From Rhizobiales bacterium Ga0077524 (GTDB taxonomy: Bacteria; Pseudomonadota; Alphaproteobacteria; Rhizobiales; Hyphomicrobiaceae), in the NCBI GenBank assembly GCA_001464755.1, contig LNDR01000403.1:1-43693 (forward strand): a DNA stretch of 43,693 nucleotides, given 5' to 3'. Positions 27,788-35,116 of this stretch are shown one piece after another (position 1 is the stretch's first letter; every line of letters starts with the position of its first letter). The notes below the pieces were generated by a model. It ran no database searches. It was given only the letters and a program-made list of their open reading frames with translations, and was not told the DNA's origin. Position numbers and translations under genes: made by a program.

Positions 27788-28948
27788 GTGTCGCTCCCCA
27801 AGCTGTTCACGCCCCTCACGTTGCGCTCGGTCACGTTGCCGAACAGGGTCGTTCTGTCGCCGCTCTGCATGTACCAGGCGAAGGACGGCCTCGCGAACGC
27901 GTTCCATTTCTCGCACCTTACCGCGTTCGCGCGCGGACGTGTCGGCCTCGTGTTTACAGAGGCGACGGCGGTGGAGCCGGAGGGCCGGATCAGTCACGGC
28001 TGCTGCGGCATCTGGAACGACTCACAGGTCGAGGCCTACCAGCCCATCGCCAAGGCGATAGAGGAACTGGGCGCCGTGCCGGCGATACAGATCGCACACG
28101 CGGGACGCAAGGCCTCGGCGCGGACGCCCTGGCAGGGGAGTGCTGCGCTCGATGCCACGGATGCGGCCGCCGGTTCACCCCCGTGGCGAACAGTTGGCCC
28201 ATTCGGCGAGGCCGTCAACGCATCCTGGCCGACGCCCCAGGCGATGACTGAGAGCGATATCACAGCGATGGTGGCCAAGTTCGCCGCGGCGGCCCATCGC
28301 TCGGCCAAAGCCGGCTTCAAGGTCCTCGAGATCCATGGCGCGCACGGCTATCTGATCCACTCGTTCCTGTCGCCCCTCTCCAATAAGCGCAACGACGGTT
28401 ACGGCGGCGACCGCGCCGGCCGCATGCGCTTCGGGCTGGAGGTTGCCGAGGCGGTGCGGGCCGCTTGGCCGAAGGAGCTGCCGCTCTTTATGCGCATCTC
28501 GGCAATCGACGGTCCGGCCGGCGGCTGGAGTCTCGACGACTCGGTCGTCTTTGCCCGGGAACTCAAGTCGCGCGGCGTCGACGTGGTCGATTGCTCGGCC
28601 GGTGGCATCGCGGGCCCACCGTCGTTCCGGGCGAGCGATACCGGCCAACCCTTCAAGGATCGCGGAGACCGCGCTCCGGGCTTCCAGGTGCCATATGCCG
28701 ACCGTATTCGGCGCGAGGCCGGGATTGCCACCATGGCCGTCGGCGTAATCGTCTCGGGTCCGCAGGCCGAGGCGATCCTGGAGGAAGGCAAGGCCGATCT
28801 GATCGCAATCGGACGTGAACTGATGTACGACCCCTATTGGCCGCTGCGCGCCGCCGAGAGCATGGGTGTCGATCCGGATTGCAAGATGTGGCCCAACAGC
28901 TACGGGTGGGCCATCGCGCGCCGAGCCTCGATCAAGGCGGCATGGTGA
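27788..28948 (+). CDS. Old Yellow Enzyme family NADH:flavin oxidoreductase (YqjM-like)
   Basis: The 386-aa product is an FMN-dependent ene-reductase of the YqjM/xenobiotic-reductase class: LFTPLTLRSVTLPNRVVLSP with the regulatory-cysteine motif PLCMYQA, AIQIAHAGRKAS, and the substrate-binding pair in EIHGAHGYLIHSFLSPLSNKR... (given in part: IHGAHGYLIHSFLSP). RNDGYGGD, VVDCSAGGI and DLIAIGRELMYDPYWPL (phosphate binding) complete the fold. It reduces activated C=C bonds of enones, nitro compounds or similar; the natural substrate is unknown. The start is GTG 27788 with AGAAGGA about 9 bases upstream. It follows lpd by 63 bases and may be read through from it. Confidence 0.93.
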   Translation: MSLPKLFTPLTLRSVTLPNRVVLSPLCMYQAKDGLANAFHFSHLTAFARGRVGLVFTEATAVEPEGRISHGCCGIWNDSQVEAYQPIAKAIEELGAVPAIQIAHAGRKASARTPWQGSAALDATDAAAGSPPWRTVGPFGEAVNASWPTPQAMTESDITAMVAKFAAAAHRSAKAGFKVLEIHGAHGYLIHSFLSPLSNKRNDGYGGDRAGRMRFGLEVAEAVRAAWPKELPLFMRISAIDGPAGGWSLDDSVVFARELKSRGVDVVDCSAGGIAGPPSFRASDTGQPFKDRGDRAPGFQVPYADRIRREAGIATMAVGVIVSGPQAEAILEEGKADLIAIGRELMYDPYWPLRAAESMGVDPDCKMWPNSYGWAIARRASIKAAW

Positions 28949-29114
28949 GTCACGACTTTCTCTCGACCCTGGCGATCCTCGCTTGCGGGGCGCCGGGGGT
29001 GTCGTTATAACGCCGTCACAACACGGAGGCCCAAGCGGCATGCCCGTGTCCCGAGCCTGCGAGGCGCGCCTCGCGGGCAACGTTCCGTGACCCACACGGA
29101 ATCAACGCCATTGG

Positions 29115-29191
29115 CGGAGCGTAGCGCAGCCTGGTAGCGCACTTGCTTCGGGAGCAAGGGGTCGGGGGTTCGAATCCCTCCGCTCCGACCA
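29115..29191 (+). tRNA. tRNA-Pro (anticodon CGG)
   Basis: A 77-nt tRNA: acceptor stem CGGAGCG/CGCTCCG, D-arm GCGC-AGCCTGGTA-GCGC, anticodon stem CTTGC/GCAAG with loop TTCGGGA (anticodon CGG at 29149-29151), T-arm GGGGGTTCGAATCCCTC, and encoded CCA (29189-29191). It reads CCG proline codons, which are common in this GC-rich DNA. Confidence 0.97.
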
Positions 29192-29383
29192 TTCGCGCTG
29201 TCCAGAGCCCGGACCGACAGGTGGCGCGGTCGTCGAGGTTCGCTTGAGCCGCAACCCACGTCTTTCATTGTGGCGCAGCGACGCCGATCAGCTGAAGGCC
29301 GGGTGAACGCGCCAGTCCGGCTGCGTTCATATCAGTTGCCCTACAACTCCATGCAGTTTCCCTCGATCTAAGGAACCGCACGG

Positions 29384-29638
29384 ATGAAAAAGGCACTCCT
29401 CGTCGGCATCGCCCTCGCATCGCTGCTCTCGCTCTCCGGCGTGGCCCAAGCCAGGGATCGACATGGCGACTATGGCCGCGGTTATGGCTATGGCCATCAC
29501 CATCACTACGCCCAGAAGTATCACGGCCCCCGTTGGGGCCATGGGTATCGGGCCCATCGTGGGTACCACCATGGGCATCGCTACGATCGCCATCATCACC
29601 GGCGCCACCAGGCTTGGCATTGGCGCCGCTGGCACTAA
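29384..29638 (+). CDS. small exported histidine-rich protein
   Basis: The 84-aa product has a clean Sec signal peptide (MKKALLVGIALASLLSL...AQA, predicted cleavage after residue 23). The mature part is only about 61 residues, with 17 His plus many Gly, Tyr and Arg (for example GYGHHHHYAQKYHG, YDRHHHRRHQAW). Such composition suggests periplasmic binding of Ni, Zn or Cu, but no defined metal site or family was recognised. It could also be a low-complexity envelope protein. It is monocistronic, with a good terminator after it. Confidence 0.7.
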   Translation: MKKALLVGIALASLLSLSGVAQARDRHGDYGRGYGYGHHHHYAQKYHGPRWGHGYRAHRGYHHGHRYDRHHHRRHQAWHWRRWH

Positions 29639-29663
29639 CGACGCCTGAGCGGACGTAGCTACA

Positions 29664-29707
29664 CGGGGTGCATGGGTGGTAGTTCCCTCATGCACCCCGC
29701 TTGCGTT
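29664..29707 (+). terminator. rho-independent terminator after the His-rich gene
   Basis: A perfect 11-bp stem, CGGGGTGCATG (29664-29674) with CATGCACCCCG (29689-29699), and a 14-nt loop, followed by CTTGCGTTT. It separates this gene from the convergent flavoprotein gene. Confidence 0.7.
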
Positions 29708-29837
29708 TGATCACGCCACGAAGCCTTGATGGGTGCCGCCTGCAACTCGGGTTGGAGCCTTGTTTTCGTCATCGACGATCCGGCAAGTCTTTCGAGTACC
29801 GCCAGACGAGGCGCGTCACCACAATCAACGTCTTGTG

Positions 29838-30995
29838 TCAGCCGGTCGCGGTTGCGATGCGGCGGCGCGCCAGCATGTGCTCGCGCGGTGCGTTGACGGC
29901 GTCCACGCAGAGCAGCCGGTCGCCAGCAAAGTAGCTGAGTGCGAAGCTCGCGATGCCGGTGTCGCCGCTGACCTCGGTCCGGTCATGCCCCAGGTTCAGC
30001 CCTGCGATCTGGAGTTTGACATCGTACTGGTCCGACCAGAACCATGGAACTGGATCGTAGATGTCCCAGGCACCCAGCATCGCCGCTGCTGCGGCGCGGG
30101 CCTGATCGGTAGCGTTCTGCACGCTCTCGAGGCGGATCGACCGGCCATAGCGACGGGAGAAGAAGCGCGTGCAGTCTCCGGCCGCGTAGATGTCGTCGGC
30201 GGCACGGCAGGTCTCGTCGACGAGAATTCCATCGCCGACCGACAGGCCAGCGGCCGCGGCAAGGTCGTCGTTGGCGATGCTGCCGGCGGCAATCAGTACC
30301 AGATCCGCCGGGATAACTGTGTCTGCAGTCTCGACTTGCTCGACCTTCCCGGTCCCGACGATAGCGCGAACCGAAGCGCTGAGGCGGATGTCGACACCTC
30401 TCCGGGTGTGCAGTTCGTGGAAGAAGCCCGACAGGACGGGGCCGGCAACGCGCTGCAGAAGTCGCTGCTGGGCCTCTAGAATGGTGACGGCATTGCCCAT
30501 CGAGCGGAGCATGGCGGCAACCTCGAGGCCGATATAGCCGCCGCCGATGATGACCACGCGGCAACTGCCGCCTCTCACCGCTTCCATTGCGAGCACGTCG
30601 CTGATGGAGCGGAGCATGTGGACGCCGGGCAGATCGCTGCCGGGGAGCGGCAAGGCACGAGGGCGGGATCCGGTCGCCAGGAGAAGCTTCGAGTAGGAAA
30701 AGGCGCGGTTGGATGCGGTCTCGACCCGCCTGGCACGCGGATCAATGCTCACGACACGCTCGCCGGTGACGACCTCGATGCGCTGGCTCTCGTAGAAGCC
30801 CGGACCATTCAGCCAGAGTTGCGCGGTCTCGATCTCGCCTGAGAGGTACTTCTTCGACAACGGCGGGCGCTGGTAGGGCTCGTGCGGCTCATCGCCGACG
30901 ATCATGATGGCGCCATCGAAGCCGAGACGGCGCAAGGTCTCGGCCGCTTTTGCCCCCGCTTGTCCCGCGCCCACGATCACGATCGGATCGGTCAT
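29838..30995 (-). CDS. ferredoxin/rubredoxin-reductase-type FAD-dependent oxidoreductase
   Basis: The 385-aa product fits NAD(P)H-dependent reductases of oxygenase ferredoxins (putidaredoxin/rhodocoxin-reductase type). It shows the N-terminal FAD motif IVIVGAGQAGAKAAETLRRL, PYQRPPLSKKYL, LLLATGSRPRALPLPG, the NAD motif VVIIGGGYIGLEVAAMLRSMG, and the second FAD motif DDIYAAGDCTRF with the reductase C-terminal domain (PWFWSDQYDVKLQIAG). Its usual partner would be a [2Fe-2S] ferredoxin and a P450 or ring-hydroxylating oxygenase, none of which is adjacent, so the physiological acceptor is unknown. It is transcribed divergently from the ku locus, 196 bases apart. Confidence 0.92.
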   Translation of the reverse strand: MTDPIVIVGAGQAGAKAAETLRRLGFDGAIMIVGDEPHEPYQRPPLSKKYLSGEIETAQLWLNGPGFYESQRIEVVTGERVVSIDPRARRVETASNRAFSYSKLLLATGSRPRALPLPGSDLPGVHMLRSISDVLAMEAVRGGSCRVVIIGGGYIGLEVAAMLRSMGNAVTILEAQQRLLQRVAGPVLSGFFHELHTRRGVDIRLSASVRAIVGTGKVEQVETADTVIPADLVLIAAGSIANDDLAAAAGLSVGDGILVDETCRAADDIYAAGDCTRFFSRRYGRSIRLESVQNATDQARAAAAAMLGAWDIYDPVPWFWSDQYDVKLQIAGLNLGHDRTEVSGDTGIASFALSYFAGDRLLCVDAVNAPREHMLARRRIATATG

Positions 30996-31121
30996 GGCAG
31001 CCCACTCTCCCCGATGGATGGTTGAACACTAGAGGCCGCCGACCGCGGTGGGTCAATGGCCTCGCCGAAGCGCATTGCCGGTGATTGGGCGAGGCTGCTC
31101 AGGGAACCGCACTTCGCGGGG

Positions 31122-31147
31122 GGAACCAATTGCATGCTCGTCGCGTT
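31122..31147 (+). promoter_or_regulatory. EcfG-type (general stress response) promoter for ku-ligD
   Basis: GGAAC (31122-31126), exactly 17 bases, then CGTT (31144-31147) is a perfect match to the alphaproteobacterial EcfG/RpoE2 consensus GGAAC-N16/17-CGTT. It lies 45 bases upstream of the ku start. In rhizobia some ku and lig genes belong to the general stress regulon, which supports the assignment. A second GGAAC at 31103 has no matching -10. Confidence 0.65.
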
Positions 31148-31191
31148 GTGACGCCAACTCGTTGTGCCCCCTCACGCGAAGTCTCGTGTCC

Positions 31192-32054
31192 ATGCCAAAG
31201 AAGCACCGCGCCTATTGGAAAGGCTATCTACGCCTGTCGCTCGTGACGATCGGCGTCGAGGTCTACAACGCGACCGAGAGCGCGAGCGACATCAGCTTCC
31301 GGCAGATCCACAAGCCCTCCGGTCGGCGCGTGAACTACGAGAAGATGGTGCCGGGCGTGGGAAAGATCGCCAACGACGATATCGTAAAGGGATACGAGGT
31401 CGACGCAGACACCTACGTCACGCTCGAGGCCGACGAGATCGACAGTCTCAAGCTCGAGAGCAAGAAGACCATCGACCTCGTCCAATTCGTTGAGACGGCG
31501 GAGGTCGACTACCGCTTCTTCGAGCGTCCCTATTTCGTTGCCCCCGCGGATACTCTGGCAGGGGAGGGGTTCGTCGTCATCCGCGATGCCCTGAGATCGT
31601 CGGGCAAGCTCGGACTCGCGCAGGTCACCATCGGCGGGCGTGAATGGCTCGTTGCAATAGGCCCGCTCGGCGACGGGCTCGTCATGGAGCTGCTGCGCTA
31701 TGCCGACGAGTTGCGCGATCCGGCCGACTATTTCACCGAGTCATCGAGCAGAAGACATCGCCGTTCAAGCCCGCCGAATTTCAGGATCGCTACAAGTTGG
31801 CCCTGAGGGACCTCATCCAACAGAAGATGAAGGGGCGAGCAATTGTTGCGCCGGAGACCGAAGGGCGCCCGTCCGGCGCCAACGTCGTCGACCTCATGGA
31901 AGCGTTGAAGCGGAGCGTCGGCAGACCCGAAAAAGCAGAAGCCGACGACGCGGCTGAGCCCAAGCGGGCGTCGCGCAGGGGCGGGAAACGGAGTGCTCCC
32001 GCAAAAAGTGGAAGCACCGGCGCCCAGGCGTCGCGTGCCAAGCGCAAGAGCTAA
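31192..32054 (+). pseudogene. ku: Ku homologue (NHEJ) broken by a frameshift and short deletion
   Basis: Ku binds DNA ends and recruits LigD. From ATG 31192 the frame encodes a clear Ku core (AYWKGYLRLSLVTIGVEVYN, DIVKGYEVDADTYVTLEADE, TIDLVQFVETAEVDYRFFER, MELLRYADELRDPADYF) up to about 31734, then runs out of the family and stops at 31804-31806. The rest of Ku continues in another frame from about 31740: VIEQKTSPFKPAEFQDRYK, ALRDLIQQKMKGRAI and a Lys/Arg-rich tail, ending at 32054. Intact bacterial Ku proteins have roughly 18-20 more residues between these parts, so the break combines loss of about 55 bases with a phase change. This is either a true inactivating deletion or an assembly artefact. 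As it stands the product would be 204 aa with a truncated C-terminus. Confidence 0.75.
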
Positions 32055-32069
32055 CCGTTCGGATGCGAC

Positions 32070-33665
32070 ATGGCTGATGCCCTCCGACAGTACCGCAGCA
32101 TGCGCGACTTCACCGAGACGCGGGAGCCGAGCGGCAGGGAAGTGGCGCGGGTCGCGCCATCTAAGCATTTGCGTTTCGTTATCCAGAAGCACGACGCGAC
32201 ACGCTTGCACTACGATCTCAGGCTCGAGTTCGATGGCGTCTTCAAGTCCTGGGCCGTGACGCGTGGGCCCTCGCTCGATCCGGCCGAGAAGCGCCTCGCG
32301 GTCGAGGTCGAAGATCATCCTCTTGAATATGGCGACTTCGAAGGCACGATTCCCAAGGCCGAGTACGGCGGTGGCACGGTGATGATCTGGGACCGGGGCT
32401 TCTGGGCACCCGAGACGGTCGAGCCGATCGCGGAGGCACTCGCCAAGGGCGAGCTGAAGCTGGCGCTTGCCGGCGAGAAGGTCCGCGGCAGTTGGGTGCT
32501 CGTGCGCATGAAGCGCAAACGCGGCGAGCCTCGTGACAACTGGCTGCTGATCAAGCATCGCGACCAATGGGCGACACCCGGGCGCGACAAGATCCTTGCG
32601 CAAGCGATGTCCGTTGCCTCGGGCCGGACGATGTCGGCGATCGCCTCCGGCAAGGGCAAGCCGCCGACGCCCTTCATGACGCGGGAAACCGTCCACGGCG
32701 CTGACGCAGTCTGGCATTCGCGAGAGCAGTCGGCAGCGGCGCAGACGCCGGTCGACAAACAGTGCAAGAAGCAGGCGAATAGGATGGTCTCGCTGCCGCG
32801 CCTGACGCATCCGGAGCGCGTTCTGTGGCCCAGCGACGGTGTGACCAAGGCCGATCTCGCCGGCTACCTCGCCGCGGTTGCGCCGTGGATGATCGATCAC
32901 GTCGGCGGGCGGCCTTGCTCGTTGCTGCGCGCACCCGAAGGCATCTCCGGCGAGACGTTCTTTCAGCGCCATCCGCTGGGCGCCCTGACGAGTGGTCTCG
33001 CTACTGTCAAAGTCAGCGAGCGACACGCACCGTACCTGATCATCGAGAGTGCGCAGGCGCTCGCGGATCTGGCTCAGATCTCGGCCATCGAGTTCCATCC
33101 CTGGAACTCGGCGCCGGGCGCCCCGCGCGTGCCGGGCCGGCTGGTCTTCGATCTCGATCCGGCGCCGGATGTCGCGTTCGACGTCGTCGTCGAGGCGGCG
33201 CGCGAGTTGCGAGACCGGCTGGCAGGCGTCGGTTTGATGGGCTTTTGCAAGACGACTGGCGGCAAGGGTCTGCATGTCGTGGTGCCGCTGCGGCCCGACC
33301 CCAAAGTCGGATTCGATCAGGCAAAGCTCTTCACCCATACGCTTGCAGCGCGCATGGCGGACGCCGCCCCGTACCGTTTCGTCACCGTCATGTCCAAGCG
33401 CGAGCGTACCGGCAAGATCTTTATCGACTATCTGAGGAACGACCTGACCGCCACCGCGGTAGCGCCTTTGTCGCCCCGCGCGAGGCCCGGTGCTCTCGTC
33501 TCGATGCCGCTCGAGTGGACCCAGGTCCGCCGAGGTTTGTCACCTGCGCGTTTCACTCTGCACACCGCACCGGCTTTGCTCGAAAAATCGCGGCCCTGGC
33601 GCACCTATCGCGCGTCGGCGCGGCCGCTCGGCCGAGCGATCGAGAAGCTTCTCGGCCGCATGTAA
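32070..33665 (+). CDS. ligD: LigD-type 3'-phosphoesterase plus polymerase/primase protein (no ligase domain)
   Basis: The 531-aa product contains two of the three LigD modules. The phosphoesterase domain (about 30-190) has the catalytic residues His41, His47, Asp49, Arg51 (KHDATRLHYDLRLEFDG) and His83 (EVEDHPLEYGDF), which trim 3' ends. The archaeo-eukaryotic primase-like polymerase domain (about 255-520) begins LTHPERVLWPSDGVTKADLA and has the metal-binding pair Asp361/Asp363 in VFDLDPAPD, plus CKTTGGKGLHVVVPL. No ligase domain is present; it is encoded by the next gene 16 bases downstream. It follows ku by 15 bases, so ku, this gene and the ligase form one operon. Confidence 0.93.
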   Translation: MADALRQYRSMRDFTETREPSGREVARVAPSKHLRFVIQKHDATRLHYDLRLEFDGVFKSWAVTRGPSLDPAEKRLAVEVEDHPLEYGDFEGTIPKAEYGGGTVMIWDRGFWAPETVEPIAEALAKGELKLALAGEKVRGSWVLVRMKRKRGEPRDNWLLIKHRDQWATPGRDKILAQAMSVASGRTMSAIASGKGKPPTPFMTRETVHGADAVWHSREQSAAAQTPVDKQCKKQANRMVSLPRLTHPERVLWPSDGVTKADLAGYLAAVAPWMIDHVGGRPCSLLRAPEGISGETFFQRHPLGALTSGLATVKVSERHAPYLIIESAQALADLAQISAIEFHPWNSAPGAPRVPGRLVFDLDPAPDVAFDVVVEAARELRDRLAGVGLMGFCKTTGGKGLHVVVPLRPDPKVGFDQAKLFTHTLAARMADAAPYRFVTVMSKRERTGKIFIDYLRNDLTATAVAPLSPRARPGALVSMPLEWTQVRRGLSPARFTLHTAPALLEKSRPWRTYRASARPLGRAIEKLLGRM

Positions 33666-33681
33666 CGACGAGGATTGCACA

Positions 33682-34629
33682 ATGTCAGCGCTGCTCGCGG
33701 GTTGCTTCATGCCACCTTGCCTGGCTACACGCGCCGCCGAGCCGCCGTCGGGTCCAGGCTGGGTGCACGAGATCAAGTATGACGGCTATCGCATCCAGGC
33801 TCATGTCGTCGCCGGCCGGGCGACCATATTCTCGCGCAATGGCCACGACTGGACGCGCAGATTCGGCTTGCTTGCCGCCGAGCTCGAAGATCTCAAGGTA
33901 CGCGAGCTCGTTCTCGATGGCGAGGCCGTGGTGCTGCTGCCGAGCGGAGTCAGCGACTATCATCGGCTGCGCGAGGAGCTGACGAAGGGTGAACGGGCTC
34001 AGATCTCGATGATTGCCTTCGATCTCCTGAGGCTGAACGGCGCAGATATTCGCAACCGCGAACTTATTGAGCGCAAGAACTTGCTCAAGATGGTTCTGTC
34101 GCGGCGTCACAAGCGCGGTTTGGTCCGCTTCGGTGACCATGCGAGTGGTCAAGGGCCTTCGATTTTCGAGCGTGCGTCGGCTCTCGGCGTCGAGGGGATC
34201 GTCTCGAAGCACTGCAACTCGCCATACCGCACGGGGCGCTCGGCCGACTGGCTGAAAATCAAGATCGCGGACACCGAAGATCTCATCGTCCTCGGCTATC
34301 TCGATCTCAAAGGCGCGAGCGGGCTTATCGGCGCATTGGTCGTGGGCATCCCGGACGAGAGCGCCGTGCGCTACGTCGGTCGGGTGGGGAGCGGCTTTTC
34401 AGCCAAGGAAGCAGCCGCGATCTGGGAGGCGCTGCAACCGCTCCGGGCCTCTCCACCCGCTTTGACGCGCAGGCTGGAGCGCGCACAGAGCCAGGGCGTC
34501 AAGTGGGTCGAGCCACGCCTCGTCGTGGAAGTGGAGCACCGCGGCTGGTCGCCCGATGGAATTCTGCGCCAAGCAGCCTTTAAAAGAGTCCGTCCCGACA
34601 AGGACGCCGCGAAGCTCGTCACGGCCTGA
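33682..34629 (+). CDS. ATP-dependent DNA ligase (stand-alone LigD ligase domain)
   Basis: The 315-aa product is the ligase module of the NHEJ system. Motif I with the adenylated lysine is EIKYDGYR (Lys32), followed by LVLDGEAVVL (motif III-like), GVEGIVSKHCNSPY (motif IV), SADWLKIKI (motif V) and an OB-fold C-terminus ending KWVEPRLVVEVEHRGW...AFKRVRPDK. It seals ends processed by the upstream PE-Pol protein. ATG 33682 has AGGA at 33671-33674. A short Cys-containing N-terminus (MSALLAGCFMPPCLATRAAE) precedes the catalytic core. In most rhizobia this domain is fused into LigD, and here it is a separate polypeptide. Confidence 0.92.
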   Translation: MSALLAGCFMPPCLATRAAEPPSGPGWVHEIKYDGYRIQAHVVAGRATIFSRNGHDWTRRFGLLAAELEDLKVRELVLDGEAVVLLPSGVSDYHRLREELTKGERAQISMIAFDLLRLNGADIRNRELIERKNLLKMVLSRRHKRGLVRFGDHASGQGPSIFERASALGVEGIVSKHCNSPYRTGRSADWLKIKIADTEDLIVLGYLDLKGASGLIGALVVGIPDESAVRYVGRVGSGFSAKEAAAIWEALQPLRASPPALTRRLERAQSQGVKWVEPRLVVEVEHRGWSPDGILRQAAFKRVRPDKDAAKLVTA

Positions 34630-34685
34630 CGAGCCGGATCATCGAGCTGGAAATACCAACTGGCGTCGCGCCGATCGGCGTCGTC

Positions 34686-35000
34686 CTACCGCGCGTCGTC
34701 CAGCCGGCCGAGGCTGCTGTCGAGCACGCGGCGCAGCTTGTCGGCAGCACCCTTGATCGCCTGTTCAACGGTCTCGGCATTGTGGGTCGTTGCCTGCGGC
34801 TTGCGGCCCTCAAGGCGGGCTTCCATCACACAGCGCTTGTCGTCAGGGCCACGCTTGCCAGCGTTCTCGTCGGTGATGTGCACCTCGATCCGCGTAATCT
34901 GTGGCGCGAGGTGGCCCAGCACCGCGCCAACCACGCTCTCGACATGCGGCCCGAGATCGCCACCGCGAATGTTGTTGTCCGTGCTGATCTCGATGTGCAT
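34686..35000 (-). CDS. HPF/RaiA family ribosome-associated protein
   Basis: A 104-aa member of the short HPF/RaiA (sigma-54 modulation protein) family: MHIEISTDNNIRGGDLGPHV, ITRIEVHITDENAGKRGPDD and the family motif RCVMEARLEGRKP, followed by a helix AETVEQAIKGAADKLRRVLD. Short HPF-type proteins bind the ribosome decoding centre in stationary phase or stress and help make inactive ribosomes. The N-terminal strand is atypical, so it may be a divergent paralogue rather than the main HPF. ATG 35000 is set by AGGAG 7 bases upstream. It is convergent with the ligase gene and follows the patatin gene by 116 bases on the same strand. Confidence 0.85.
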   Translation of the reverse strand: MHIEISTDNNIRGGDLGPHVESVVGAVLGHLAPQITRIEVHITDENAGKRGPDDKRCVMEARLEGRKPQATTHNAETVEQAIKGAADKLRRVLDSSLGRLDDAR

Positions 35001-35116
35001 CTCGGGGCTCCTGTCAGGGTGTCAGGCATGGTGATGTCCCACCGCGCGCCCTCATCCTCTGACATCGGTGCCCGAAGCCGATCTTGCAAGTGGCCCACCA
35101 CGAGCGCTGAAAGCCG

